Of a DNA stretch of 64,000 bases, positions 19,832-34,575 are shown one piece after another. Each line of letters starts with the position of its first letter. Positions within the stretch are counted from its first letter, which is position 1. Both the position numbers and the translations under genes were made by a program. The stretch is from NCBI GenBank assembly GCA_023101725.1, contig JALJCO010007127.1, forward strand, positions 558,001 to 622,000, in the 5' to 3' direction. This DNA is from Atherinomorus stipes (Eukaryota > Chordata > Actinopteri > Atheriniformes > Atherinidae). Under the pieces are notes generated by a model. That model saw nothing but the letters and a program-made list of their open reading frames with translations, searched no databases and was not told the DNA's origin.

Positions 19832-20621
19832 CAACCCCAATTCCAAAAAGGATGGGGAAACTGTGTAATATGGTATGTAGATAAAAGTAGAATGCAAAGG
19901 TTTGCAAATCTTAAACCAATATTTCAATAACAATAAAACATAGAAAACATCAAATATTGAAAGTGGGAGATTTTCTTATTACTTGAATGAAATCTTTTAG
20001 CTCATCATGAAACTGATAGTGGCAACGTAACTCAAAATGTTGGGGTGGTGGCAACAAAACCTGGAAAAAGTTAATGATACCAGAAAAATAGTTAAAGGAG
20101 CATGTTGGCACTTCAGAAGTTAATTTGCAACAGGTCTGTAATGTGACTGGGAATGAATAGAATACCTCAGAGAAGTCCCTTAGAAATAAGATGTGTCTGA
20201 AGAAATGGCTATAAATCACTTCAGCTTGCACACCTGGATGGTAAAAATCAATACTGAAAGGTAGATACAGCTTTCAGGTAGTCTTGTCCAGACAGTGTCT
20301 TTTTCATTTCGGCTAAGTAAACTGCCTACTGAATTCTCCTCTCCCAGGTCTAGGAGTGTGAGTAAGTGAGAGTTGCTAAAATCAGAGGGGATGCTACAAT
20401 GGTGGTTAACATGGAACCCGTCTCTGCCATTAAAGATGACATCAAGAAAAGCTAATCGGCGTCATGACAAACTGTCTAATTTTCAACATTTGATATGTTT
20501 TCTGGTCTATTTCTACTGTGAATATCAGTTTATTGTGTTCTATTGATCATTGCGTCCTAGTTTTGTTTGTTTTAATCGTAAACTGTAAAACAGTGTCCCA
20601 TCTTTTTTTGAAAATGAGTTG
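19832..20621. mobile_element. Teleost non-autonomous DNA repeat just behind RNF32
   Basis: The left end CAACCCCAATTCCAAAAAGG and the right end (reverse-complemented CAACTCATTTTCAAAAAAAG) are inverted copies; both continue into GATGGG.. CTGTGT-type sequence. This matches a common fish repeat with 'TTCCAAAAAAGTTGGGAC' ends. It starts 62 bp past the canonical RNF32 stop and supplies the shifted frame's last codons. No transposase seen. Confidence 0.75.
19932..19937 (+). terminator. rnf32: Possible RNF32 polyadenylation signal
   Basis: AATAAA, 162 bp past the canonical stop and inside the downstream repeat. The first perfect hexamer after the coding region. Use not shown. Confidence 0.35.
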
Positions 20622-23600
20622 TATAGATCTTGGTGTGACTCATAACTAGCAAATTTTGGAAAATACTCTGCTTTCACAGACTTAGGTCATAAGCTTATTG
20701 TCTTGAATGTCTTGATTTAAAATAGAAAGCTTGATGTGAGCATAAAATAGTAAGTTTGCCTAGTTCTCTGTAAATAGGCAAAGAAGTGAAACTGAATCTT
20801 TTAAGAGACGCAATCTTTTTGAAGCGTATATAAAAAAGGAATGCAACTATAAATGTGCATTATTTTCTTGTCAATGCCATGAAAGTTACAGGCAAGCAGT
20901 TGCACCTTAACATTGAACCACAAACCGCCATCTTTACATGATTTTTTAACTTGTAAGCTTTATCATCCTTTATGCAGAGCGAAGGCAGTCACATCCAAGC
21001 TCTTGGTTTCTGCTCCAATTTTAGAGCATTTACATGTAAATGGTGTCATTATTTTTGTCTGACTATTAAAATATTTGCCTTGGCATGTTTGCCCTTATTT
21101 GATAGTACTCATATAGAAGCTGTTGGAAGATGTGGGTGGAGAAAGTGTGGATCTGACATGCAAAAAAGAAAAAAAAAGATGCCCAGCAACTGATGTAGAC
21201 ATTCCAGCAATAAGCCCCTACTTGGGAAATCATTTGGAAAACGTTCTGAGTGCTTCTCTAAAAATGTTAAACTACTAAAGTCTTGTCACCACTTATGTCC
21301 AAAATATCACTATTAGAAAAAATGTTGAAGCATTTTCTTTTATTTGCAAACACAGAAACATCAAAAGTAACTAAACAAACATTTAGCAAACAGATAAATT
21401 GTAAAAAAATAAATTCACAAAACATTTACGAAAAATTACATGCAAAGATTGATATATGGACAGAAATAAAAGTTGCTTCACTTACAGTACAGACAAACTC
21501 CAATATTGTGACAACTGCCCTGCCCCTCCCTATAATGGGATGTACTGTAAAGGCAACTAGAGAAAGCCGGCTTAAATCGAAAAATGGCCTATGAATTCTC
21601 ATCTATGTACAAGTATGATTGTGATGTTTTTATTTTACCTGCTTAGTATCACATGACCAGCTTTTGAAACTGAGTGTGTGTAAGCAAAACTTTCATATTG
21701 CTCGAAATATATCCATTTCACTTCAAGCCAGTTAAGCTATAACTAGTTCAACCAGACTAAGAAAAAACTGACTTTTGTTAGCTCATCCAACAGTCTCCAT
21801 TTTTCAGTAACAGTACCATTCTTGTTGCATTACAATATCAAACTGTTATCTTGACTTTTTTTTTTTCAGATCAGTGTGATCCTAATGTCAACAGAATAGC
21901 TATAGACAAAAGTAATGAAATGGCACATGGCGTACCTGGACTATATCTAACTTAATCAGAAACACTGCCATGCAATGTTTCAATTTGAATTTAAGATGGG
22001 AGATTCACTATGTATACATGTATATATCATCTTTATACACCTCTGTATATTTTGTTTTTTCCAAGTCTAACAGTAATTTAAAATGGGGTCAGTCTTATGA
22101 GTAACATGTAAACTTTCCTTTGAATCCAGTTTTGATATAAAACATTCTTTGCTTGAAGAGAGAATTCCTTAAAATATACATGAATTCAGTTCTCCTTTTC
22201 ATCCTCAACATAATGTCTCTTTAGGTACCTTGAAAAATCTATCCTAGCAAGTGTTGAAGTGTTTGGGGTGATGAGTGAAAATTGAGCCAATGTGATAACA
22301 TTCATGTAAAAAAAAAAAAAAGAGAAATGTGACATCCAGCTGGCTTTAGACATGAAACTCAGTGGCAGAGGATCACAGTGTAAACTGTCAAGAGAATCAC
22401 ATTATACGTGTGCATAAACTCTACAGAACAACAAACAACTTTAACTTTAAGCCCGCGAGATGCTTGTCTTATAAGGCATCGAAGGTGGTTTCTGGAGACA
22501 AGAATCATCACAGTTTAGAAAATTATGCAGCAATGCAATGACATTAGGGGGGGGGGGGCATGAGTCGCCAAGTCTTTGTCCTGACTACAAGGTCAGATGT
22601 CTTCAACTTATTCTTCATATGGGAATTATTTCCATTTAAAGCAAACAACAAAAGGAAAAGCTTAATGATTCAGTCCCTCTGTGGGCTCAATGAGAGTCCA
22701 ATATATTTACATCCAAATAATGAGAGAAAAAAGATGGGGGAAAAAAAGGTATGAAACAATATATGTACATCTAGATACAACATTTACAAATGGGACTTTT
22801 TTTTTTTCTTGGGGTGGGGGCACGACATTTTCTCACCATGTGCATAATAAGATTTTTGGAACACAACCTCACATTTGCTTCAAATGCATCAAAGCATTTT
22901 ACACAGTGAGACTGAGGTGGATAAAAAAAAAAACTCATATATTTTCCATTTAGCAAAGTAGCTCGAGTCAAATCTAGAGCACCTAAAAAATAATGATAAT
23001 AATAAATTAAAAAAAGAAATTACCCTTCTTCATACAAACTAGTGACATCAATAAAGTTAAAGCGCACTTAAGTAAAGCCAGATAAAAAACACAAGTGTCA
23101 GCATTCAGAATGAGCGTAGCAATGCATATAATGTGAACTGCATTGATATCATGCAGTTTTATGGACTGGTTGTAATGAATATGAATAAAAGACAAATTTT
23201 CATGCTTAACAAAGCACATTATCTTCTTTTCACATTTTGAACCTAGGTCAAAAATGATACCTCATCATGCCTGTATTACTTCACGCAACAGTCAAAAACC
23301 AACAATTACAGACTATTATTCATCAGTTACTCTTTCACAGAATAAAAAAAATAGCCCTGACATTTAAAACCATCTAATTGAATTGTGGGGATGTAATTTA
23401 AGTTTCCAAATACAGAGCTTCAGAGAAACTGAGCAGAAGGTACATTACTACATCTGCTTTTGTATAGTGCAGTGTTGTGAAGCTTTGCAGAAGGAAGCCA
23501 GGTGACAATGCTAGGGGGAAGAATGCCCCTGAAGCAAGAGATGGGTGGTTTGAAGTCACAGTTGTGGTTGAGGTTAGCATCAAGGTCACTGCAATGATGC

Positions 23601-23847
23601 CAGTCTATTTCACTCCTCAGTCTCAGCTCTGGCTCTGTCCCAGCTTCCATCCGAGACGCAGAAGATGGAATGTCACGAAGCTAAATTGCTCTCAGCCTCC
23701 ATTTGCAGCAACAGTCAGACACTGCCTGGGTTTATTAAGTTCCTTCCAATCCTTTTCACCTTTCAGCAGTCAGGCAGTACTGCCGAAATCTCCCTTTGGC
23801 TCTGCTAACACGTGTGTCTGTGTGTGCGTGTTGATCTATCGTCCCTT
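20622..23847. other. Convergent RNF32-LMBR1 interval, probable LMBR1 3' UTR
   Basis: No coding exon was found. The LMBR1 stop is at 23848, so some of this is its 3' UTR on the minus strand. TTTATT (AATAAA on minus) occurs at 23731-23736 and again at 21628-21633; either could be used. A G run is at 22549-22558. Confidence 0.55.
23731..23736 (-). terminator. lmbr1: Possible LMBR1 polyadenylation signal
   Basis: AATAAA on the minus strand 112 bp beyond the stop. A longer 3' UTR is possible, since more hexamers lie farther down. Confidence 0.3.
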
Positions 23848-23933
23848 TCACAGAGTTTTCTGATGCCCATTGGCCGAGAGCTTCCCAGATTCAGGGTCTG
23901 TGGGGCTGTTTGACAGTTGTAATTTATCCAGAC
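23848..23933 (-). CDS. lmbr1: LMBR1 exon 17 (stop codon)
   Basis: Encodes LDKLQLSNSPTDPESG and ends SANGHQKTL, with TGA at 23848-23850. Acceptor CTGCCCAG. The end matches the human VNGHQKAL tail. Confidence 0.96.
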
Positions 23934-26900
23934 CTGGGCAGTGGGAGATAAGGCAAAAGAGAAAAAAAAAAAATCTTATTAAAAAGCTTCAGCCTTTCAC
24001 TTAGACAGAGGTATTGATGTCCATTTCTCCCATCAGTGCCTTTGTCTGACATTTTCTAAACCTATCCCACCCTGTGTATCAAACATCCAGGACCTGTCAC
24101 CACAAGCCTTTGAGACCAGCCCCATCCTCTGTCACGTGTCAGTTCCCTAGCACATTGGATCTTACTGCAATTTCTTCTATTTTGTCACTTCAGGCCACAC
24201 TGTCAGAGAGAAATAAATACCATCTCCCTCCAGAACCACAGAGTAGCTTGAAGTTGTAAGACAAAATTGAGTAGTCACAAGTTTTAACCAGATAAAATTA
24301 ATCAGAACACATTCTAGGCATTGCCATTTTGACAGACATCAAGGAGCACTATTACATTTGAAGTATATTTTAAAAAAGAGTTGGTTAGAAATAGTGAGAA
24401 TAAGAGAGGAATTTACCCAGGGCCTTTAGGAGCTCTTCCCGCACTGCTGACGTGAATTTTCTCACAAGACAGAGTGTTGTCACCACTGCAAATAGCAAGT
24501 TGTATGAAAGGACAATGTAGAAGTTTCCCAGCCAGTTAAATCTCCCAAAGTCTCCCAAAAGATCAAACCTCGTGATACCTGTGAGGGGATAAATACATGT
24601 CCAATTAGTAACAGGAAATCAGCTGACAATCAGTTTCTTATGAATTCCTACATAATAATCAAGCCAAAAATATTTACCCTAAATGTAAAAAAAAAAAAAA
24701 AAAAAAAAGTTAAATAAAAATATGCCAATAACATAGTAAGAATTGTGTTTATAAGCAAAATTATTTTTTCTCAGTGAAAGCACAGGGAAATGTAGGAATG
24801 CCTGTTCTGTCTGAAGTTCAAACTTTCAATGCATCTTTCCACAGCAGTGCATCTCTTTCAACAAGTAAAAAACTCAATCTGATAGAAGGGCTTACATACA
24901 AAAACAAATTTGTGCACATGACAGGCATTTTCTCACCATAAAAAAGTTTAAAAGTGTTTTTAAAACTACCAAACCACTGAAAACCTATTTCAACAGCTGT
25001 TTATGGACTTTGTCAGCTTAGTTGAAGAATGCCACTCCCAAATCTTTCTCACATTCACAGTTAACTGAGTCATCCACTAAGTTACTGAGATAAAATCAAG
25101 CAGTACACAAGCCCAGTTTTGTATGTTTTTATCAAATTGAGTGAGCTGTTCACCTAGCAGCAGATTTAGATTCAAAACATGAAGAGGAGCAGCTTGGAAT
25201 GGACGTTTTCAGTGGATTTACAATTGTATTTATGTTCTTCTTGACACTGCTGAAACATGACCAAGCTCATACTTTTCATCACCTGGCTGTCTTTGTTGCA
25301 GTCTCTGTGGTATATAAAATGAACGAGGGGCTACACAAATCACCAAAGGCAGGTATACTTGATCTCTCCCCCAGACAAAGATAAAGGAGCATCCACACTG
25401 CTAGACCAATTCCAAACCACCTGTCAAAGTTAATGAGATGCTGCCATCATAACCTAATTGTTTTCATGCTTGTCTAATCTGTTTGGTTTATAAACGTATT
25501 CCAGTAGAATGAGGTAGGTCAGTGGTTCCCAACCTGGGGTCCACCTAAGAACACTGGTGTTCAGGCACGACAAATGAGTTTAACATTCGATCAGAAGGAT
25601 TAGACTGGATATGAGACTCTAGGTCAATGATCACCATTTCTGGTCCTCGAGGGCCGGTATCCTGCAGGTTTTCCCAAGTCTCCCTGCTACAGCACACTAT
25701 AGTCAGACTCAAACTCTGCTAATTAGCCATTGATTTGAATCAGGTGTGTTGCAGCAGTGAGACATGGAATACCTGCAGGATACCAGCCCTTGAGGACCAG
25801 GACTGGTGATCCTACAGTTTGAATATATTTAAAAAAAAAAAAAAAAAAAAAAGATTCTGAGGTTAGAATTCATACAAATCATACAAACCTATGCATACAA
25901 AGCACAAGAGCAAGTGACAATACAACATGGCACCTGAAACCTTTGAGAGACATCAACTTCACATCGTCTACAACATGGTTAGTACCGTTTAATGAATGCC
26001 ATTTCTGACTGGGAATTATTAAGGAAATGACAGATTTATGGATTTAATCTAGGAACCATAAAATGTTTCCTTTAAAAAAATCTCATTCCTCTTACTCTCT
26101 CTATGCAGATGTCATATTCAGAAGTGTCAGACTGATGAAGCCTAAGTCTCTGGACACTATTTCTCCCGTAACATCTTCACAACCTCTGCCGTCAATTAGA
26201 TTGAGCTATTGATTTAGTGTCTAGAGAGATGTATTTACAGCCGCAGTAAGCAGTTTGGCAAGCACCACAGACCTTTAACAAAATTGCCAGTGAAGAGACA
26301 GGGAGAGAAATGACCGAGACCCCAGTCGATACAGCTAGCCACTGTGGTCTGGCCAAATTTGTTTCTAATGCCAAAGGTTTTGATCTTGGTTTTGTAATTT
26401 AAGAAAATCCAATTGGTGGTAAAAAACAAAACAAAACAAAAAAACAATTACAAAGACAATTACATAAAAAAAAAAAAAAAGTTTTAAAAGCTGTCAGAAG
26501 AATATTCATAGCATAGAGCATTACTATAGTGCTGGTCATACATTAAAGAACTATACATCAGTTTTTCAGGGTAAGAATGTGTGGTGGTGTAATTATTGTG
26601 GTTCTAAGTGAAAAACGTAGTATAAAAGAGGCTACTTTCATGTGTTAGCAGATCAAAAAAAAAACAAAACATAACATTCATAAATCCTTTTGTTTTATAC
26701 TGCTCCACTTTAAATAAATACTCTTATTTATTTTAAGTTGTGGAAGATGCTCAAAATTTGAACATCATTACATCAGTACCTTGAGGGAACTGGCTAAAAT
26801 ACACATTGGATATAACTCAACATTTGTCACTTTCTTATTAAACCGGCATGCATTAAACAGTTTCGTATTGTGCTTTAGTTTTCTACTCTGGGATACAGTA

Positions 26901-29900
26901 CATTTCCCACCTGGTGCACAAACAAAAATGCCCCCATAAACACACAAAATCTTTTCTTGTCTCTTAAAATCTCACTTTGTCACACAACTCTTTTTTAATC
27001 TTTTGCTGAGAGGCCTCTTTTCTTCAGCTGCATCCCATGCATCTTTTCCTTTCATTATTCAGCGTCACAAAGCAGAACCTGCTGATATTTTGTAAAGCTC
27101 TCTGTGACTCACTGTATGCTCACTCTGTCCCTTTCTCCATTTCTGTTAGTCTCACACACATACTCACAGTGTAGTGTTATTTAAACAGCTGGGCTCTGCA
27201 CTTTGCATGTTTATTAGTGCCATTGTGACAGCGCCACTCCTGTCATTTTTACCCTTTATGCCTGCAGTCCTTTCTTATGTCACCATGGGAAACTATAGGA
27301 GAATTTAGCTTAGATGGCCTGGTGCTGATAGGACTGAAGATGGCTCAAGGGAACAGACATTTACATTCCCTCTTTGGTTTTGGTTAAGTCTTTATGACAT
27401 TTCTGTTCAACCTACATTTCAATCTACATACATACATATACACACACAGGTAACAAAATCCACATACCAGCACATGTAACGCTCACTAATGAACATGTTA
27501 TATCTTGTTTCTAACTTCACACAAAAATTTACAGGAGGCTATGTGTAGTGAATTTTTTTGATAGTTTTCTGTAGTACAATTTTCTCTGAAGTTTTCCTTG
27601 TAAAATCATAAGTTGGTTAAAGAAATTTAAAGTAGTTCTAGTATGTAAATTTTTATTAGTCAAAATGTGTGTAATCAACTGCAAAGAAAACACTTGAAAG
27701 TGGTTTCAAACTTCTGTTTGTGTCTGAAAAGTTTGAGAACCATTTAATAAACAGGGAAAAACATTACAACTTACTTACCCAAAGTTCTGGACATAACTGG
27801 TAGCGCTGAACTCAGGACCAAGATGGACACACAGCAACCAATGATCTAGTAAGAGCCGAAAAGATATAATTACATATTTTTAGATCTCTTGAGAAATTCA
27901 GACAGTTTTTACATGGAAGAAATTATTTTTTAAAAAGTACAAGAAAATGCTCCTCACTAACAGTTTCAGCCATGATGCGCCCACACACATACACAACACT
28001 TGATGTTAAATTGGTTCCACATATTACACAATTAGTACCTCTGAAGTTGGTCATTACCAGGTTCCCTCTATTGTCCTTTCAAGTCCTTTCACTGAAGCGT
28101 CATGGCTAGTTAACAAGCCGCACCACTCCCAAACTCATTACCAAGTGAATAGGTGCTACTATGGGCTGAACAGAGCACACATCCTCCATCTCCCCCCTCC
28201 CCTGCAAACTCCATTCTCCCTCTGATGTACAAGAAAAGAGCTTGCACTTTGCCAGTGTTTACGCAACCCACAAACAAATATTGGACAGATCAACTAAAAC
28301 TATTGAGGGGCCTTGAGGAAAAACATTAGTGAGCTCTAGGAGCTCAGAGTATGAAGGAAGGTGGTGGTAGAAAAAAAATGGAAATAGATGGAACTTGAGG
28401 GACCCAAACATATCAGCACCTTTGGAGGAATTTCACCTCCCTTGCCCCCACTTCAGCACTCTCCTTGTCCTTATATCCCATCTTTACCGTTGTCATTGTT
28501 GTGTCATCCTTCCTGGGAATGAGGGCCTCAAAGACACGGAGGCTGTAGAAACCGACGACGGAAGACACCATCAAGTAGCTGTTGAGCAAATCAATCAGGG
28601 ACCAAAAACACTTTGCCTCTGGTTGGAAAGCCTCATTGAGTCACTTTTTTTATGTGTCACAAGACTGCATCTTTTCAACTATAATAAAAGGTGATGAAAC
28701 AACACATGTTTTCCGGAAGGGGTCCGGCTGAACTATGTCCTGGGTAAACAAAGCTGCCTTGACAATGTTGCTCTTGGCCATGGAGCATGCTACTCAGGCC
28801 ACAGACAAAGGGGAGGTCATTTAAAGGATACAACATGAGGATGATCTCCAGCACTGCCTGAGCCACGCCAAATGTGGACAAAGAAGTGTTCCCAATGCTT
28901 CGGTCCTGGATGATGGAGAGGGTGGGAAAAAAAAAGAAAAGAAAAAAAAAAGAATCAATCAATCAATCACCATTGTCACATACCAAACTTGTGTAAACAC
29001 CGCACACCAATTTTAAAAAAGGTAAAAAAAAAAAAAAAAAAAAATGACAGAAATCCTGCAAAGTAAGAAGACATCTTACAAAAAAATTTCCCTAGTGAAG
29101 AAGGAAAGAATCAAACTGGCAAAGAAACGAATGGAAGAAGATGAAAGAGGCTCTTTGAAAATCACTGTCGATCATACAATATGTGAACAGGTGTTCAAAC
29201 AAAAACGGCACATTGCTTACGGTAAGACGAGTGTACAGTTTGAAAGCACGCCAAAAACATAAAAACAACAAAACAAATACTTAAGCAAATACACTAGACA
29301 TCCACCCCCTCAATCCCCCCAACCCTGAGGTCTTTTGAAACTGGAGCATGAAAAAGACATACATCTACATACACTGCACATTCCAAGCATCTGTTTTGTC
29401 AAATGATAAATATTGGCTTTTGTTGGACTTGGCACCAGGACTAATCCACTTAAAAATCAGGGATTGTGTAGAGCACCTTCAAGACTTCATGGAAGTAACT
29501 TGTTTAAAACCACCTACAAGTGTTAGAAATTCACATCTTCTTGGGACTCATATTTCAGATGCATCACCCCTGTATTATCCAAAAGATTCAAATTACAGTA
29601 TATTTTTTAATTTCTTATCTTTTTAAGTAGCAACAGAATCATGTCGTTTTTAAATGCAAGTATACTGCAAATCAAAAGCATATCATCATACTGTTACATA
29701 ATTTGAAAGCAATTATAATTTAATTCTTTTTTTGTTTGTTTTTTTTGTTAAATTTTGAAGTCTGTTTTAATCTAGAGTTTTCTTAGCCTCTGTATTCTAA
29801 AAGAAACTGCAGAAAAAAGGAAAGCATGGCAGGTTGTTTCATGCCTTGTAATGCAACTGTCATCATCAGGAGCTTACTGCAGAGCCATGGTGCAGTGCTC

Positions 29901-32900
29901 TCTCTCTTTCTCTCATACACAGAGAATTAGCAGACACCAGCTGATGTCATTTTTTTAATGCAGGGAGGGTCGGCATTTATTCAGATAGTGTGTACTTAAC
30001 AATATACATGTACGTGTACAAGATTGCCAGATTTCACTGTGCATGACTTCTGTTAACTCTTCTCATTCAGGTAGCAGGAATGGTGATAAAATGTTTTGGG
30101 GCCATGTTCAGACCTGGTATTGATGTGTGTCCTGGGTTAGTGTGCCATGTTTGTTCATGGTTAAAAAAAAAATCATTTAAATTTGTTGTCATTATTAATT
30201 ACTTGTATCGCTACTGGGTATTGGCAAGTACTCAAATGTTAGTACTTGTACTTGGTTGGCAAAAAAGTGGCATTGGGACATCCCTACAAAGAAACATGAA
30301 CCCCACGTGACACTGCAAAAGTTTTGCATTTGAAAAACAGAAAATGCTGAAGGGAAGAAAGTACGAGCAAAGTCTGTCTCCATCTGTATGAACCATTCCA
30401 AACCAAAGAAAGTACAAAAAATAAGAAAAAACTACTTAAAGGTAAATCAACTAAGTTGAAACTGTGTAGTTATGTTTGTGAATGAATGATGTACTTCCTG
30501 TGCCATGACAAATCTGGCCATCCCAATCAAGGCATAATACCTTCAAAAGTCTTGTGACTTTGTCCCTACTGTCAGTGAAAGTTTTGGTAGTACAGGGAGG
30601 ACTTGCACAGTATTAGGAAGGTGGATTTAATATTTATCCTCCACTTGCCTTGATGTGGCTGCAAGCATTTAATCATACAGAATAATTGCTATAGATTGTG
30701 TAGAGCCCCCAACAAAAAAGTCTGGCCAGTCAAGGCAGGGATTAAGTACAGGGTACCCTGGGTTGTCTGGCATTGGGACAATAGAAATATATCCTTTGGG
30801 CTCTGTGGGTTTTGTGTTTGGATCCCATCAATATGAATGGGTTTATGCATGTTTAGAGAAGGGCAACTGTAGTAGGGTTCTAATTTATATCAAGCCACAC
30901 GTAATTGACAATTTTATAAAATACAATGTCAAGTGTGATGGCCGCCTAAGGAAAACGTCCTCAGTAACATGTTTATTAAGCTCTCTCGATACTTGCTCAT
31001 GAAGCTGTAAAATGCGTTCTTTGACATAAGTAGTACTCGCTTTGGATCTTGTTTTACCTGCTTCTTCTCTGCTTTTCTTCCTCCTCTCTCCTTGTTCATC
31101 CTGCTCTGTAAAGCTAAGCCGGACACTGCTCAGTATGCTAAGGACTGCAGCAGGATGCTTCGTTGGAAAGGAAGACAAACATTGACAGGGCACTTCTATT
31201 GTGTTCTCCTCCTATAACAATCAGCGTAAGGGCCTCATTTGACTTTCCCACAGTCTGAGTCTCTGCCCTGTTAGTGGCGTGTCCAGATGTCAAATCAGAG
31301 CTTCTCTTATTCATATCACTTTCTCCTCAGATCGCTGTCCTCATCTTTTTCCAGATAGCGGGCAGAGGGAATTTTTGTGCCAGAGGGCGAGATTGTGAGA
31401 GTTGTAATACTGGTAAAATAAGGGAAAGGATGGATTTCATATCAGTATTGATTGTTTAAGAGGACTGGAAGCCCCTCTTCATAGTTCTGTAAGATCAGAG
31501 GTGTGGCATCCATCCAGCTCAACAAAAACATAAACCATTTAATGGGGCCATAGTATCAGGGAGGACAGCTTCAAGCTACATGACAAGCATAATTTGGGGG
31601 ATTTTCTGTGATGTGTCATGCCAAAGAATACATCTCTGCTCAATAAAATAATTGGAATGTCGAGGACTGCTCTGTCAGTTCCCCGCGAGACACAAAATAA
31701 AATGTGGGAGAAATAGGATACATTATGTTGCCCCTTTCCAGACAAGAATGCAACCACAAAAGCTCACACACACACATGCAAGCGCGCACATGCAACCAGC
31801 TCTGTCACTGCCGATGAGATGAGATACAGAGAGCTTAAAACAGGTTGCATGTTAGGTGGAGATGGGAATCTCAGAGAGCCATTCCACACTCTTAGTCTGC
31901 TTCACAGTAAACAGCCCTTCTCTTGGTCCTGCCTGCCTTTGCAGTGGGGAGAAAAAGCAGCTTATTCAGTCACTGTGGACATGAAACACGTAGCAAGCTC
32001 ATTGAATCTGCACACTGCTGTGAAATGACTCTGAATGAGCTTCCAAAACAAAACCAGGAGCTCACGGTTGGAACCTGATTAACATCTCGTAGAGCCTTTT
32101 CTTCCAACGTGCACCTGAGCATATCTGGAATTTGATTTATGTCTCCGCCAGGGACATGGCAGGTCTGATAGGCAAGCTTCTCTGCAGTTTACATTCTGTG
32201 TGTGTGTGTTAGTGTGTGTGTGTCTAAGAGCTAAAAATGTACTGCAGTTAGACAGAAGGCTTACTGTGGATCCCTTGGGCATGGCAGTCTCATCCACGAG
32301 AAGGTAGAGGATATTCAGTGCCACCATAATAACAGAGATTGTCTGCAGACACAGAGGAAGATAAAGATTCCGTTAAACATATTATAATTATATGGAGATT
32401 GATCAAATCCTCCAAGCATCCACCATCATAATATAATTGAATTGGAGGTGCTGTACTGATTAGCAAGTATGCTATAGGAGAATAACTGTTTTGTAATTGT
32501 GACCTGTTCCAACATAAACCTTTTCAAGACTTGAACAATATTGTGAAGTGGGGGGAAGGGGGTTGATGCACGTGCCATGCCTTGCACATGGCCTCTTTGC
32601 TTTATTTAACAGAATCAGAAGACATAAATGGCATTCCCACACTATAATTTATTGAAAATCACAGTTCTTGCAGGTGGCTATTCAGCATTGTCTTAAACAG
32701 CTATTAAAAGTAGTTTTGCCACCCAGAATCTGTGGGAAAAGATGAGTTTTGAGGTACAGGGTTAGTCTCAGTGGCCACCAGCCAGACTGTATACGCCATG
32801 AGCAAACAATCTGAGTGTAATGATAGGTCAGTCTCAGCACTCACCGTTCCTGTGAGCAGGATCAGCATCACTATTGGATACAACAAGTTCTTCTCCCATC

Positions 32901-34516
32901 CTGATGCTTTCTTTCTTCTCTCTGAGAGAACAAAAAACTATGAAGTCAATTACCTTAAGCGATAAATGTAAAACAAACTCTTCAGTGATGAGCTTAAGTC
33001 ATTCATTGCAAACCAGTTTCTACAGTTCATTAATAAAGATGTTGATCAAAGACAGCTACTGAAACCACAAGCCCTCTGGCTTTGCTTACAGGGATTGTAC
33101 TGCTTGTTTTGGTAAAATACATCATGAGAGTGTGTACCTAACACATCTCACCCTTTATCGCAACCATCCCACCTCCAGGTAATATAAATTTCATAACCTT
33201 CAAAAATAACGCTCTTCCTCTTTAATTAGCAACACTCATCATTGCCTTAATTAGTGGAAACAGTAATAAATCCAGGATAAAAAGAAATGAAACAAAATTA
33301 ATACAGTGATTTATATTTTGGTTGGAATATGTATGTGTGTGGTGCGCACTAATGCGACTCTTTCTTCCAAGCCAGATGAAACATTTCAATTTTATATCTA
33401 CCTCATATTTCAACAGCTAATCAGTCATGTTTGTAGACACGGCTGACAGCTTGTAAACCACATGCACTATGTCTTCTAGACATCCACTGTCCTCTTACAA
33501 TGTGTATGTGACTGCCCTCTACTCTTTGCCATATTGACTTTCTTTCTCCATTTCCAACCTTGTTAGTCCTCTGTATTCTTAAAGTGTATTCAGCCTGCCT
33601 GCCCGAGAAGTTTGCCAAGTGCACTTTATATGCACCATCCTTCTAAATTAATGACATCACTAAAAGGCTTGCAACAATATAAAGTTTGCATCTTGTCCAA
33701 TATCCTAAGTGCCTTTGTGCTCTCCTCCCCCCACCCTGTTCCCCAAAAGGCTCAGGCCTCATTTATAATATCCTAAAATGGATGGAAAATTATCAGGCAG
33801 TTTTGATCCAAGTCCAAATTAAGAAATTAAGGCAGATGAAGAGAGAGCGGCTGCTTGTCAGCAATATGTAAAACGCTAACGTCTTTGGCATATTTTGCCG
33901 TGGTAATTCAAGGTCTTAAAACAAAATACATAAACTCTGTCATGAAATACAAACACTTACCCAATTTATTCCTCTGATTTCTAATATTGTCCAATTCTTT
34001 ATTGAGATGATGAGTAAAGCCTCCTCGGAAGTACGTGTGTGAGGATGATCCTGTGGACACACAAATGAAGGAAAAGAAAAAACTGTACATTCAAATGCCG
34101 TTACTGTCATTACTACAATTAATGTTCTGTCTGGTTTTGTCCATCCCAAAAAGTGAACATTGTCAAACTACAAAAGCCTAAATGAAATATTAGTCTCATT
34201 GTTTTTTCCCCTTTTTATTAATTATAGTCTAATTAAAAGTATAAAAGATGCATTTTAGTTTTAGCTAAGGATGTAAAGATAAGAAAATTTCATATCCCGG
34301 TTATTGTGACCAAAATGATCACAGTTATCATTTTTATTGCAGTATTATAGAAATACCCCCCCCCCCCCCCGGCAATCTTAAACATATCCAAAATGGGTCT
34401 AAATTAGGGATGTGAGATATGTTATCGTGTGCGATATATCGTCAAAGAAATTCCCCCATGGTAATAATTTGTCATCTTACGATAAAAACAATAAATTTAT
34501 CAGGTTGTATTTACAG

Positions 34517-34575
<59 letters not shown>

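Noticed and set aside
23398..23863. Plus-strand 128-codon frame over the end of LMBR1
   Set aside because: Antisense to LMBR1 exon 17 and its 3' UTR; no protein likeness.
29044..29262. Lysine-rich 72-codon frame in LMBR1 intron 12
   Set aside because: Follows a long A run, A-rich composition, no recognisable domain or splice context.
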